DNA from: Arbacia lixula
Taxonomy: Eukaryota > Echinodermata > Echinoidea > Arbacioida > Arbaciidae
DNA length: 64,000 nucleotides
Reading direction: 5' to 3'
Assembly: GCA_963669155.1 (NCBI GenBank)
Contig: OZ022591.1
Span: 20,928,504-20,992,503, forward strand
Shown here: positions 25,566 to 38,108 of the stretch, one piece after another
Position numbering within the stretch: the first letter of the stretch is position 1
Layout: each line of letters begins with the position of its first letter
The notes under the pieces: generated by a model
Database searches by the model: none
Seen by the model: the letters and a program-made list of their open reading frames with translations, nothing else
What the model was told of the DNA's origin: nothing
Position numbers and translations under genes: made by a program

Positions 25566-26867
25566 CAGTATATAGTGGCAATGGGCACTGTATCTGGGAC
25601 AAAAGTTTAAAAACCTTTTTATGACAAAAAGAAATATTTTGAATTGGTCATTTAGACATTGTGCCACAAAGAGCAAGAACTGGCTTTGTACATGAAAAAA
25701 ACCCCACATACTACAGGAAGCATATGGTGTATTCATTAAAATGATACAAAGGCTTGATCATGTTGACATTATTCTCATTTGTCAGATGTTTATGGCATCG
25801 ACTGGTGATGAATTCCAGCATACTACATGCAGCATTAAGAGGATGTTAATCCAGATTATTGTTGCAAAGTGCACCAGCAGGCTGCGTGTCACCACATCTA
25901 CAGGACTGGAATCAAATTTGGAGGGCAGAAAAGGGGAGGAACAATTGGAAGTCTACGTCATAGCTAGCCTTGATCCCTCATCCATAATGTACGCACCTCA
26001 AATCAAATTCAAAGGGACAGCAGGCTATGAATGGACGCTGAGCAAACAACAAATGCACCAAAATGTGAAGAAAATACAATACATCATTTCTTTTTTTTTA
26101 TATTTCTATTTTTGCTTCATATTTTCTGTCTTGGGGTTTATTATACCAAAGGAGAAAAAAAAAAGGTGATTTTTTTTGTGATGAATTTCAAAATAAATCA
26201 GGTATCGGTATCTCTCATTATTGATGAAATGTTCCAACAGGAATAAACATCTTGACATTTGTTTGTTGCTATATGAAAGATATTCTATTTCAGGGAAAGT
26301 CATCCACCAACACCCACTTTACTATTCATAATATGCCAATGCCACACTTAGTGCACACAGACTGAGTTAAAAGCAAAAAGCAAAAAGCAAAAAGCAAAAA
26401 TTTACTTCATGACGTTTTCTTGCATGCTTTTTTCAAGACAATTTGTCTACAATGTTGCCATTTACTCTCTCTATATTCAAAGGAATCCTCTCTCCATTAA
26501 GCAATCTCAATGCAACGAAATCTCCTCAATGACGACAGATTTGACAAAAAAAGCTATTTAGTCAAGTGGGGATGAGATGCGAACGTCATGAAAGATATGC
26601 GTAGGCTGGGTGCTGTGTCAAATCCACTTACTGTAGTTAGCTAATGAAAATGGTAATTTGACTATAATTTACAAGTCTGTGACAATACCCCAAAATGGAA
26701 ACGGGATAAAAGGTATAATGTTGGTAAACAAATATGTAGACACCTACGTTCTAGCATCTTTCTGTACCACTCATTCAAAAATAGAATAATTCGTAAAGTA
26801 GATGAAGGATGTATAGAACCTATACTGTAACAGGTCTGGTAGAGGCTTTATGACTTTCTGGGCCTTG
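25566..26867. other. No supported gene
   Basis: A 142-codon frame at 25741-26169 crosses T-rich and A-rich runs and shows no domain; considered chance. Confidence 0.5.
26369..26401 (+). repeat. (AAAAGC)n hexanucleotide repeat
   Basis: About five units of AAAAGC ending in AAAAA. Confidence 0.9.
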
Positions 26868-27372
26868 TTAAAGATTATCCGTCCCTTTTGCAAGTCTATC
26901 ACGATCGTAAATTAAAGAAAGTGTGATTCAAGACCATTTCTAAGAATATAGCATGTTGAAGCTTTCTATGTAAAAATTTCAGCCGTTAAATTCAAACCGA
27001 CTTTTTCCTTAGTACGAAAAAAGTATTAGTCTTTCTTACAGCATCTATGTGGTTATTATGCATGTGTGAAATCCTAATTTTATGAGTAATTACCAAACTT
27101 TGGAGATGATTCCTTCTATAGAACAATTTTTTTCATAATGCGTTTTATAATTTAATAAACAGATTAATCAATAAAGCAGATATTTCAACACAAACTGCTA
27201 AGAGCCTGAGGTAAAGACTATTAATCAGACGTTGTTTACATGCATTATTTGAATTTTACACTACGTATCAGTTTCAAATTATGAATATACAGCTTGCTAA
27301 CGCTTCCCTATATGTTTTGCCAATGTTTCGATGGTTTTGTGGTGATCTGAAAAAGGGACAGGCTGTCTTTAA
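26868..27372 (+). mobile_element. TTAA-flanked 505-bp element, copy A
   Basis: TTAA sits at both edges, with related ends TTAAAGATTATCCGTCCCTT and GGGACAGGCTGTCTTTAA. The interior matches 49894-50421 in reverse over its whole length, for example GCATGTGTGAAATCCTAATT and CAGCTTGCTAACGCTTCCC. It has no coding capacity and so is non-autonomous. Kolobok- or piggyBac-type by target site, which is inference. Confidence 0.8.
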
Positions 27373-27625
27373 GGGGGGCATGTTGTATTGCATTGTTGAT
27401 GGCTGAGTCAAAGTCAACAGGACATGTGTTCACCTGACTGACCTGTCCTTACCATCATCCATCACTCAGACTTCCACAAACAATTGCATCATCTGCAAAT
27501 AAGACACAGCATACCTTGAGGGGAAACTTAATGACATATGCTAACAAGAAGTGGGCATGGCTGGCACTGGGAAAGGTAAAGGATAGGCAACTGTAATTGT
27601 CACACAAGTATTGTACCTGAACTGA

Positions 27626-27914
27626 TTAAAGATTGAGTATCCCTTTTGCAGGTGAAAAACAAATTGTAAAGACCATTTTGGAAAATGGAAGAACATGGTG
27701 TAATAGAACTTCCCGCTCAATGATAAAACTAGAAACTAATTTTAAGCAAAATTATAGCTATTGGTAGATTTTGAGGTTTTTCTTCACCCCCCCCCCCCTT
27801 TTTTTTTTGGAGGGGGGGGGGGGGGGTGGACCGCTGTACACTATGATTGTTAGGGCATACTGCTGATTTCTGCTGAGTTTCATGACTTTTGCAAATGGGA
27901 CAACTAGTCTTTAA
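27626..27914. mobile_element. TTAA-flanked inverted-repeat element with C/T/G core
   Basis: Starts TTAAAGATTGAGTATCCCTT and ends GGGACAACTAGTCTTTAA. The left part (AGAACTTCCCGCTCAATGAT, TTATAGCTATTGGTAGATTT) and the right end resemble 5905-6305. The centre is a run of Cs, then Ts, then Gs. Confidence 0.7.
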
Positions 27915-30304
27915 TTGAAAGAAAAACTCACTTCACATCGCAATAACTATGTCAAACATTTAATTTATTCAAGCTGGAAGGGGGCACACATGTATATCAT
28001 TAGAACGCCACACAAACACACACGCACACATACACACACACACAACTGAGTATTACAATCTGCAGATGTACACCAGTGCTGAAACTAAAAAGACATGCTT
28101 TCTCTCTTTTCTTTAGAAGCTAGCATTCCACCGTCTTGAGATGACTACTGAAGAATGCGTTCCTCTTCCATAGACTGAATGAGTGTAATGCCAACACGGA
28201 AGGATATTCGAATATTCTATTTTGGTATTACTAAGAATTAAGCCAATCCCTACCTACCTACCAAACAGGAAGAGATACATGTTCGACAATCTGTTGAAAG
28301 CACAAGTGAAATCCAAGGCAATCCTTCCCCAAAAAAGGACAGCTACCAAGGTCAAAACCATCAGTTCAGTATTTTGCTGTATAAAGTTGAGTATTTTGGA
28401 CAAGAAAACTCAGTATTTCTCCATTGTACGAAACTACCAGTACACAAAAGTTTGGTTGCATTAATGCTAAATTTTCACTAAAGCCAGACAATATCACTTT
28501 TTTAAATGTAAAACAAAATCACTTGTTGATCTGATTCATTATCAATTCATGGAAAATAGATAGGAAAAGAGGAAAAGGGGGAGAATATTAGGTAGAAAAT
28601 GATCTAATGTAACTCAATACACACTTCAGTATCACATTGAAGAATTATGAATGCCAGATCCATTAATATCATGATATAAAAATTTGCCAATTCAAAGTCC
28701 ATCTATTCTGATGGAATATTTGTACCCGTAGCCATTAATTTAAGAGAGAAGCGCCTGCGGGTAGAATCGAAACGTGTGTGAAAAATAGAGGGGAAAAGCC
28801 AATATGAAGAGAGCGAGAGAGAGAGAGAGAGAGAGAGAGTGTGTGAGGGGAAATTGTTTGTGTGGGCGGTAGATCCTTTTTGATGTTCGTCACTACATAT
28901 CTTCTCAGACACAGATTACATTTTCCCATTTTTTATCAAAGAAACAAGCAACAAAAGGAAGAATAGGGAAAAAATATTCGTGCAGAAAGACAATTTTAAT
29001 GGGAAAGTCAAGCATGAAATTATTCAGCGGGGCCTAGTACGTGTACGTGTGAGAGCGGCGCCAATGTGAAAGCTATGCCTTCCACCCGTACTGCTTATCG
29101 CTTCATGATCGGGCATGCACGTTGCTACGCCACGAAGGAGAAAACTAAACATGAGGTGGGCGTAAGCTTTGTACATGTACACGTACACCACAAACTCAAC
29201 ATCTGCCACTGAGAATTCATCAAACATATTATGCGCTTTATGTTGCTCACCATGAAAAATAACCATCAGAGAAAGACAGAGCTGGTCTATAAAGGAATCT
29301 AGAGAAAACACAATCCTTAGCAATCAGTGGTATTTAGAGGTGGACAAGGAAAGAGAAAGAGTTGAAGTGTGACACATATATACTTTTCACTTCATTTTTA
29401 AAACAAAAATGTTCAAAACAGGTCAGATATTGAATAAACTGTTGACCTGAAGAATATGTAATGCACTCATATTGTAGAGCATTATGATTTGACAAAGCAA
29501 TTTAACCATTAAGTATAAAAACAGAAAAGGAGAGGAATAAATATAGATGAGAAGACTGATAAAGGAGGAGAAAAGTCCAGTATACCGCATAGTTGAACCA
29601 TGGCAAGACAGCTAAGCAAAACCACTATAATGCAATCATTTCAGAACATTTTCAGCAAATCATATAAATAAATGTAATTATGGTTGAATCAGTGCAACAG
29701 AAAGAGGTAGATTCCACAGAAAGGTTCTATTGAGGCATGTAATACAGAACATGATAGCCTCATTCATTTCCACAACCAGCCAAGCATGGAAATACAAATC
29801 AAGATCTGGCCAATCTTGTCTCACTTTTCACATGCTGGATTGTGGGTCGCACCCAATTCCCATGGAAAGAGCTCTGAGCAACAACAAGAAATCTTATCAT
29901 TCCAGCCTGGTATCAGACACGCTAAATAAACCTCCAGGACTTTTCAATGATTGCAGACCTAAACCTAACAGAAAATGCGGGGAGATTCTGGGATAGAAAT
30001 GACAGGAATGGAAATGAGAAAAGAGGGCAGGGCTTTTTGTAGATCAAACAATGGAGAAAAAAATGTCAGACGGCCATTTTGCCTTCCATTAGGAATAGCG
30101 AGATGATAATCGGATTGCAATATTTCATGAACACGTACATTTGTAGGCGCAGTACATAAAAGAAGTTTTTCTGCAACTACTCTTTGCATGCATCCAATCA
30201 TAGATCAATATCAGTTGTGTGATCAATACAAAGCCTTTGTAGTGACGTTTGCCAGGCATAGCATCAGCTATTGCATAATATTCTCCGTTTGACCTTTTGT
30301 GTGA
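27915..30304. other. No supported gene
   Basis: A short CA run near 28014-28042 and a GA run near 28809. A CpG-richer patch at about 29025-29110 is unexplained. Confidence 0.5.
28809..28842 (+). repeat. (GA)n microsatellite
   Basis: Short GA run ending in GTGTGTGAGG. Confidence 0.93.
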
Positions 30305-30575
30305 AAGAGCAGGATGAAATGGTATGGCCACGTGGCTAGGAAAGAAGAGACTTCTTGCTCCAGAAAATACTGAATTACACAGTTGTTGGGAGGAACATAC
30401 GTGGGAGACCTCGCAAGACATGGGGGGAAACAATCAAAGCAGACAGAAAAGTGTTGAACATTACCCACATTGACCCAAATGACAGGACAGTATGGAGGAG
30501 TGCCATATCAAGGAAATGAATGGTCTAACCCCACAAAGTGGGAAAATGAACCTTAAACGTTGATGATGATGACTG
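30305..30575 (+). mobile_element. Non-LTR retrotransposon ORF2 C-terminal remnant
   Basis: The plus strand reads RMKWYGHVARKEETSCSRKY, a stop and a frame change, then RNIRGRPRKTWGETIKADRK and VLNITHIDPNDRTVWRSAIS, then a stop. The combination KWYGHV...GRPRKTWxxxIKAD...DRxxWR is the standard end of many LINE ORF2 proteins. A TGATGATGATGAC microsatellite tail follows at about 30562, marking the 3' end. It is broken and short, and so probably old. Confidence 0.82.
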
Positions 30576-33500
30576 AGCAGGTGGAATAAACCTGCTTCTT
30601 TATAGATACAGAGTGTGTTATAAACCAAAAGGGTCTTCAAAACCTGGTAATGTTAGTATTAAGAGTTTGAATGCATTATTAAAATAGAACCGTAACAATG
30701 TGAACAAAATAATAAAAATAGATTTCTCGATGCAGTTTATTGAAGTGTTTACTTGATGACATCAACCAAGTAATATTACTTATCGTCAATAGTTTAGGAA
30801 TGCTAATTTGCATTGCAATTATCATTGTGATAACATTTAGTTAATGAGTAAACACTTGAGTGTGGATGTCTATTGATGAGATATTCTTTATCTCTTTGTC
30901 TAGCTTTCCCTTAACAACCGGTCCTCTGTCTGTTTAAAGGTCGCATCTGGTTATCATCGGCAAAAAATACACAGACCTGCTGTATCTGGACAAACCCATA
31001 TAAACACAAAAGACTTCTATACAATAGCAATATCAATATGAATGTAAACTAGACCATATTCATATACAGTATACTTTTGACCACTAACATTTGTGGTAAT
31101 TAGCGACACCACACCAGAACACAAATAAAGAGAGTATCTACAGAATACTGGCATACTAGTACTATCCGTATTATGTCAACCGGTAATAGCATGAAAATGA
31201 AGTCAAAAGCTCCACTATGTAAATAACAATGCACTGTTTTGCTCACATTTATAATTAATAACAATCACTAACCATGCATTACTTAATTCGGAAACATATA
31301 TTACAGGGAAATCTCACATCAAACAGGGCGGGGGGGGGGGGGGGGGGAATTGGGCTAAATCAGCCTGCATATATTTTTATTGATTCACCTGCCAAACACT
31401 CCCTCACAACTCAGTTTTCTGAACCAAGAACAAATTGAGCTTGGATCGACGAGATTAAATCAGTATTCCTTTCAATTGCTAACTCTTTAGGTGCTAGACC
31501 AGCGGCTGCTTGATGAGATTTGTACGTATTACTTGTGCTAAGAATGCATGCATGACAGACAAAGAGATAGCAAAGCCGAGACATTGCTTATAATCTGGGA
31601 AAATGTAATGTCAGACTGGGATCTTTCGTACTAATCACTAAATACACACCAGAACAAATTTCATTCTCGATATCGCAAATAACTATAGAATATCACCATA
31701 TGCTGCGCTATCAGCTTGTCAGCCAAACGTGTTGACTTGTAGACTTCCAGTCTTGTAGTCCTGCACATGCTGTTTTGCGTCGGTGCAAGGAAGTTGTCAG
31801 ATAGCAGTTATCATCTGAAATATCTCATGCAAACTCTCTATCTTACAGTACAGCAGAAAATATAGGACAAATTTCTGTGGGAAAGTGGGTTACCGGCAAA
31901 GTGTCGAGGGTAGTGGGATCGTTTGCACTGAAATATATCTGGAAATGCCGAGTTCACCACTTTTCACGACAAAAATCTGGAAAGTATTAGACAGTCATGA
32001 TTGGTGATATTTTACAGTAATTTGCAATAAAATTGAGAATTGAAAGAAATCCTGGCTAGAAGATTGAAATTCCTATCAGCAAACACACAATATGCAATCA
32101 TATAGGGCCTACAGTGTTCTTGAAAATGCATGGCACATCAACTCACTGAAACACATGGCCCCCATACTACTAGGTTTCCTCACAGTAGTACACTGTACAG
32201 AAATGTGCTCAAGGAAATCTCTTTTTCTCCATGTTTAATATGATATTCTTGATTCTTGATGAACAGTCTACTGTAAAAAGGGGAGAGCAGATATGGCAGA
32301 AGCTATCAGAATCAATTGATTTGTTGAATTCTGCAAGACATTCTTGATTTTTGCCACCTTGAATTGAAAACATATGTTCACTAAAGACCTGCAATAATTG
32401 CAAACCTATGGACATCAAATTAAGTGAGACTGTAACATGCATTTTCAATGAATAAGGCATACAAACCTGATCTGGATCTGCAAAGAAAAGAAGAAAATCG
32501 AGAAGAATTGCTGACAGCTGACAAATAGCATACATAGTATGGATTAGTCCCACAGTATCTCAAAGATTAAACAGTCTTGAGGAAGATGATGCCCATAGGA
32601 AGAGTTGTCACACTGGATCCACGTGTTCTGAGTTGAACGAGGGCCAAGTCCCTTTGTTTCTCTCATCGGCCGAGCACGGATGAGGAGACAGAGAGACAGA
32701 CATTCTTGCATGCTGATTCTGATCATCACTGAGGTCTCTCTCGTGTCAAATGTCAAAGTCACAATGTCAAAGTGTCCATTTCACACAGGAATTTTTCACG
32801 AGAAATCCTGGAATTGGTTTGAGGTGCAGCGGGGGAACGGAATGTTCAATGATGATGATTATGCGGGCGGGTATCACGTTAAGTGCGCAACTGAAAAATG
32901 GGTGTTGTCCACGGATGAAAAGCGGTTGATTTCGATAGCGGAAATGCGCTCTGGTGATGATATGGCTGATCTGAAGCGGATTGCGAAAGACTGGACCTGA
33001 TTGCATGGGCTGGGGTATGTGTGTTCCAGCACAGAGAGATAGCAGCTGGCAGTGACACGCTCCCAACATACGAACTGTTCAAGATTCACGGTCACTCCGA
33101 TAGAAGGGGTGTAGTCTGCTAGTTTTCCCCCTACCGGCATGGCATGCAGTGGTTGACGCCCAAACCATGCCAGCCAGGCGTCTGCTTGCCCTCCCCCCCA
33201 TACTCCCGCCCTCCCCGCCAGCCCTCCCGCCTGCCCACCCGCCCACTCATCCGGCTTATCAGCTCACCCTTGTTTGCGAAGGAGTGGTGTGGGTCCGCCC
33301 ACAGACCATGCCTCCCTAGCCAGCCAGCCAGCCAGCCGGGCAGGGGAGACGAGCAGAGAGAGAGAGAGAGCGTGTGTGTGAGGGAGGCAAACAAACGTCC
33401 CGGCGTGACGTTATATGACGCCGACCGACCAACATCCACGCCTCAAAACGGGCTGAATGAAAACAGCAAAGTCATGTGCCAGCCACAGAGTCTCTTCTCA

Positions 33501-33674
33501 GCATATGATGTCATCACACACACACACACACACATTCACACACATCTATATCATAGGCACACACAGTGAGGATTGGAGCAGACATTTGAGGCAGAGTAGC
33601 ACCATGATGGTACAACGTGTGATCCACTGAGCACAGGTTCAAAAATAGATGTTTTGCGTCATTCAGTCCTGCTT
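30576..33674. other. No supported gene; CpG-rich patch
   Basis: AT-rich to about 32600, then a CpG-rich patch to about 33440 holding a 106-codon frame (32680-33000) and CRE-like TGACGTTATATGACG. It could be a promoter or 5' exon of an unseen gene. Confidence 0.4.
31326..31348 (+). repeat. Poly-G run
   Basis: CGGGGCGG-like start, then about 18 consecutive Gs. Confidence 0.9.
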
Positions 33675-34010
33675 ATTACTTCTCTCTCTCTCTCTCCATT
33701 TTATTTCTTTCCTGTTACCTTTCTCCTATTCCTCTCTCTCCCTCGCTCTCTCTCCACTTCATTTCTTTCTCCTTCCTTTCTCCTATTCATCTCCCCCCCC
33801 CCCCTCTCTCTCTCTGTCTCTCTCTCCCTGTCTCTCTCTCTGTCTCTCTGTCTCTCTCTCTGTCTCTCTGTCTCTCTCTCCCTGTCTCTATCTCTGTCTC
33901 TTTCCCTGTCTCTCTCTCTGTCTGTCTCTCTCTCTCTGTCTCTCTGTCTCTCTCTCTCTCTGTCTCTCTCTGTCTCTCTATCTCTCTATCTCTTCATGTC
34001 TTCCTCCTCC
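33675..34010 (+). repeat. (TC)n/(TCTCTCTG)n low-complexity tract
   Basis: Pyrimidine-rich, with CTGTCTCT units repeating from about 33817 and a run of about 12 Cs at 33793-33804. Confidence 0.93.
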
Positions 34011-34367
34011 CTCTCTCCTATTCCTACTTCTCCATCCTCTTTCCCTCATTTCCATCTTCTCATGTAATATTTTACAAGTTTGCATCATGAACATCAATTT
34101 TCCCTCCTGATCCTCATCCCCCCCCCCCCTCCCTTTCATTTGCTGACATTCTACTCTCTCTGCAGGTCAACATGCTAACATTAAGGTATTTCAGGCAAGA
34201 TTTTAACCCTTTGTGGGCTAAACAAACTGCTGCTGTATGGGTTCTTTGTGCATTATTTGTGAAAAATCCTGCAACAGTGCAGAAAAAGTACGTCTTTCAC
34301 ATTGCATTGGAGGATTCATGTAAAACAAAGTTTTGAAAAATTGCAATGTTCAATATCGCAGTACATG

Positions 34368-34596
34368 TACACTACAGCTCAAAGGAAGTGGCACGGGTAA
34401 AGGGAAAGCGAAGAAAGGGAAGGAGCCTCAGTTTTAAACCGTGGCATATTTTGTCCAGTTCAGCATGAAGCATGATGCATTTTAGGCTAAAGGATCGTGT
34501 TTCATGCTGAACTGGACAAAATATACCGTGGTTTAAAACTGCAGCTCCTTCTCTTTCTTCCCTTTCCCTATGCCAATTCCTTTGAGCTGGAGTGTA
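34368..34596. mobile_element. Palindromic TA-flanked MITE, copy 4
   Basis: 229 bases from TACACTACAGCTCAAAGG to TTTGAGCTGGAGTGTA, with the shared TATTTTGTCCAGTTCAGCAT inner arms. Confidence 0.88.
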
Positions 34597-34780
34597 TTCA
34601 TAATGCAAATGGAATGTTTTTCAAACACTGCTTTCCATCTCAAATTTCAAGTACATCAATGTTCAACTACAATATGTATGAAGCTTTACATTACATGTAC
34701 ATAACTTGTGTCACATTGGAATGTTGAAATGCAAATGTAACAACAGGAAATGCATCTAACATTACATTCATTAATAACAT

Positions 34781-35115
34781 CAGGCACATTCGAGTGCAAA
34801 TGAATGACCCTGCTATCCATAGACCAATGTGTTTACTGTGTTGGTCTTGATGTTGATGATGCTCACAATGAAATATAACATACCGGTAACATGTACATAC
34901 TATTATTTCAGTGTAATGTCCGGTATTTCCAGGTGTAAATGACCATTTGAAGTCTACGGGTGGCCTTTAAGCAGACCATGATGATTATAATGAAATATGA
35001 CATTACATTACCAAGTACACTTCTCTGTAAGTATAACACCATGTATTTTCAAGTGTAAATGACCTTTTGAAGTCTGCATGTTGGCCTTGATCTGATGATG
35101 CTGATGATGATGTTA
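34781..35115 (+). repeat. Diverged ~122-bp tandem repeat, about 2.6 units
   Basis: AATGAAATATAACATACC (34867) and AATGAAATATGACATTAC (34989) start successive units sharing AAGTGTAAATGACCTTTTGA and GTTGGCCTTGATCTGATGAT. A partial unit precedes them. Confidence 0.65.
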
Positions 35116-35685
35116 CTCGTCACCTTGTGCTCCTCTTTGGCTGGATTCCACATGCATGGTACTCAGGTCAAAAAGCCATTCTAGTAATAGATTTACAACT
35201 TACATACAGTATATCGTATGTACAGATAGTTTTGCAGATATTTTCTAGGCTTCATGTTTTTGTGAATGATATCAGCATTTGCATATAATGCATTGCACTG
35301 CTCCCAGACTCACTGTGATGTACACATGCAAATGGGTGAAAACAAACTCTACTTACACATGTTATCGCGACACTTGATTTTGCGTTGCATGCTATATGAC
35401 TGTTAGCTGCACTGGTATGGGCGCGGTACCACACCTCCAATCACGTTGTTTCGTGATGATTGCAGTAAGCGCAAGCTGTGCTGAGACATGCATGTTAGCT
35501 AACACTGCGGCACGCAGTATCTGTATTGACCATTACATTTCATTCTCACTTCCATGGCCACAAAAATGTGAAGTAAGGCAATGGAGAAGTCATAAATAAA
35601 CACGCTTAAGAATGATTTTTTTTTCCTATCAAATAAATCGTTGCTAATAATGCAGAAGAACTCAAATCATACAGAGAGAGAAGAG

Positions 35686-35702
35686 TGGGGGGGGGGGGGG
35701 GT
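35686..35702 (+). repeat. Poly-G run
   Basis: About 15 Gs after GAAGAGTG. Confidence 0.88.
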
Positions 35703-35853
35703 TCTAAACAAAGCTTTTGCTCCCCTTCCTCAGAATTCATTATTAGGGAGCCCGAAGAGGTTCTTGGTCCGCTGCTGAGATATTGCACCACCTTGGGGGT
35801 CATCTTGAAGGAGTATTGTCTGTCTGTGACCTTATCCTCAAAGCAACTGGATG

Positions 35854-36313
35854 ATAAAGGGATAGTCCACCCTGAAATTTAGTTGGTTAAAATAAAAGCA
35901 GAGACATGATAGAAACATAATAATGAAGGACTTAAGTTACTATTGTTTTGAGTTTTGACTTTGCGATGTCCTCTACTAAATGTACAATTTTTTTTAATAT
36001 TTATTTTCTCATATGCATTATTGTACCTGTGCATTTGATGAGTCATTAGTAATATGTTTTTACACATACCTCTATGAAAAAAAAAATCATTCCTTCATCA
36101 AAAACAGAAAAAGACCAAAATTTAAAGGAAATCATACAGCACACAACATATTGGAAAGCACCTTGCACGTGACGTCACAAAATTGAAATTTCGAAAGATC
36201 ATATCTCTCTTATCCTTTGACAGATTTCCATCAAACCTTTACTAGTGTATGTTTCTTTCATCTTCCTGCTTTTATTGAAACCAACATAATATCAGGGTGA
36301 ACTATCCCTTTAA
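35854..36313. mobile_element. Diverged relative of the 12848 MITE
   Basis: Starts AAAGGGATAGTCCACCCTGA and ends TCAGGGTGAACTATCCCTTTAA, with shared inner blocks (GTGACGTCACAAAATTGAAA, CTTTTATTGAAACCAACATA). Left TTAA is decayed to ATAA. Clearly older than the copy at 12848. Confidence 0.82.
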
Positions 36314-36348
36314 GTCTGCATACTCCCAAAATGATGCTAGCTGGCTAC

Positions 36349-36409
36349 ACACACACATACACACATACACACACATACACACACACACATACACACATAC
36401 ACACACACA

Positions 36410-36472
<63 letters not shown>
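36349..36472 (+). repeat. (CA)n microsatellite
   Basis: CACATA/CACACA mixture passing into a pure CA run of about 60 bases. It lies 35 bases right of a TTAA MITE. Confidence 0.96.
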
Positions 36473-36476
<4 letters not shown>

Positions 36477-37064
36477 ACTGTGCTGACACACATACAGGTG
36501 TTAAACAATTAGAAACTTGGGTCATACACACAGTATACCAACAGAGATACAGGAGGAGATACCGGTCTGTACCAGGGTGGGGGGTAGTCTACAGAATCAA
36601 CCTAACCACGCCTTAATTCAACTTTGCCTTCCATTCACATTTTTTGGAATACTTCCAGTTTTCTCTGCCCATTCATAAAGTATGGGAGTAAATAAATTGG
36701 GGGGGGGGGCAAAGTAATCACAACCAGATTCCTTTCACTCATGTGTGTGATCTGGAGTGAGTTGCTGTGCAAAAGTAAATATAGCAGTTCTTATAGGAGT
36801 GAATCAGACCAAGAATGGATATCCATCCCTTTGAACAAGGTTCAATGCCGCCACTTAATATTCATGACTAGCAGCTGCTCTCAACAATATGATGCATACG
36901 GGATTGCATCACATTCACCTGGATTTTATAATATGTCGTAGGTACACATTCCTATACATGCATACATTTCAGCTTTCGCTGTTGAACTTTTAATTTTGTC
37001 ACTAAGTGCTTGTTATGTAGTTAATAAGGACAAGCAAATACAAAATTTGATACTTTAGGGGGAA
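36473..37064. other. No gene seen
   Basis: Unique AT-rich sequence up to the target site of the LTR element. Confidence 0.55.
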
Positions 37065-37650
37065 TGTAAGCAGTGGAATTCACTGCATACTAGAAATATA
37101 GTAGCACTGGTAGCACAGAGGAGTATACAGAGAGAGAGTATGTATTTCGTGAGTCAAAGCACTTCCCAAGGCAAAAACAGTAAAACTGTTGTTCAGGGAT
37201 TTATGATATGTCCAGTGCGGAGAGCTGTGGTCAGTTGTAAGTGGAATCCTGCCCCTGTTCAGACTCCAATAATATGTCCTTCATCTTTTCCCCTCTCGAC
37301 ATTCCTTTGCTCCTTTTTATGTGGTTCTCTTTATCTTCCCCCTTTAAGTTGTTTGCATCTCCTTGTTGGAAGAGAGAAGGTTGGGGTAGTTATGTAGCAG
37401 CATGTACAAAGGAGAGTCAGTCGAGATTTGGAAGCGGAGAGAGGAAGAAGTAGAAGTAGCAGTAGAAGTAGAACAGTAGTTAAGCGAGTGCAGGGAAAGT
37501 GCTGGAAGAGAAACTTGTATCATAACTGGAAGATCATTATCAATAAACCGGATCTCTCGCCTGAGCCATAAACATACTTAATCGTTTGTTTCTCCTTTAA
37601 TAATCAGTAACAGTAATCGAACCCCTGTAAGTGACTAACGAGTGCTTACA
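37065..37650 (+). repeat. 5' LTR (586 bp)
   Basis: Direct repeat beginning TGTAAGCAGTGG and ending GAGTGCTTACA, so TG...CA with a short inverted terminus (TGTAAGCA/TGCTTACA). It contains a likely AATAAA-type signal within TCAATAAACCGGATC near the 3' side, as in many R/U5 regions. Its partner at 39346 has the same length. Confidence 0.95.
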
Positions 37651-37657
37651 TAAAATT

Positions 37658-37674
37658 TGGTGTCAGGAGTGGGA
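37658..37674 (+). other. Primer-binding site, tRNA-Leu type
   Basis: TGGTGTCAGGAGTGGGA starts 7 bases after the 5' LTR and is complementary to the 3' end of animal leucine tRNAs (…ACACCA). This is the usual minus-strand primer place in LTR elements. The match to tRNA-Leu is from memory of the tRNA 3' end. Confidence 0.75.
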
Positions 37675-37716
37675 TATCGAAATCGATTATTGAAGTTCGG
37701 CGAGAGACAACCAACC

Positions 37717-38007
37717 ATGGCAACCGACAAGATGCCACCCCGTCAGTGGAACATGACATTCATCAATTGGATGTATGGGCAGTTAGAAGACTTGGACAGA
37801 AGATTGACAGCCATTGCTGCTCGCAGGGAGCAGGAGAGGATTGCTGAGATAACACGTCAAGGACGTAGGTGTTACAACTGTGACAGGCAGGGCCACTTCG
37901 CCAGGAGCTGCGACCGTGGATGGCGACGCCGCCCATCAAACCGATCCCGTCAACCTCCCCGAGCCTCTCAGCATGACCAGGACCATTACTGGCAGGCGGA
38001 AAACTAG
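37717..38007 (+). CDS. Gag-like frame with CCHC zinc knuckle (LTR element)
   Basis: A frame of 96 codons plus stop, starting [15 protein letters not shown]. It has a short helical segment ([20 protein letters not shown]), one retroviral-type knuckle [14 protein letters not shown] (C-x2-C-x4-H-x4-C), and a basic Arg/Pro-rich end. This matches the nucleocapsid part of a Gag protein. The large capsid region is not seen, so it is much shorter than a normal Gag. The next frame overlaps its end slightly, an arrangement usual between gag and pol frames in this family. Confidence 0.8.
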   Translation: MATDKMPPRQWNMTFINWMYGQLEDLDRRLTAIAARREQERIAEITRQGRRCYNCDRQGHFARSCDRGWRRRPSNRSRQPPRASQHDQDHYWQAEN

Positions 38008-38108
38008 GATGCGCCGGGGCTGAGGGTCACGCTCCGGAAAGGAAACCAGACCCAACCACGAAACGTTCTCTGTCCCCACGACCACCTTCCCCCATCGTCT
38101 CAGGCACT

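Noticed and set aside
25741-26169. 142-codon plus-strand open frame
   Set aside because: The second half is T-rich and A-rich low complexity; no recognisable domain.
32680-33000. 106-codon plus-strand open frame in the CpG-rich patch
   Set aside because: Plausible peptide (DDDYAGGYHVKCATEKWVLS) but no family, no splice evidence; kept only as part of a regulatory-region finding.
33144-33569. 141-codon Pro/Arg/Ser-rich frame over the CpG-rich patch
   Set aside because: Composition follows the C-rich and CA-rich DNA; no domain and the end is microsatellite.
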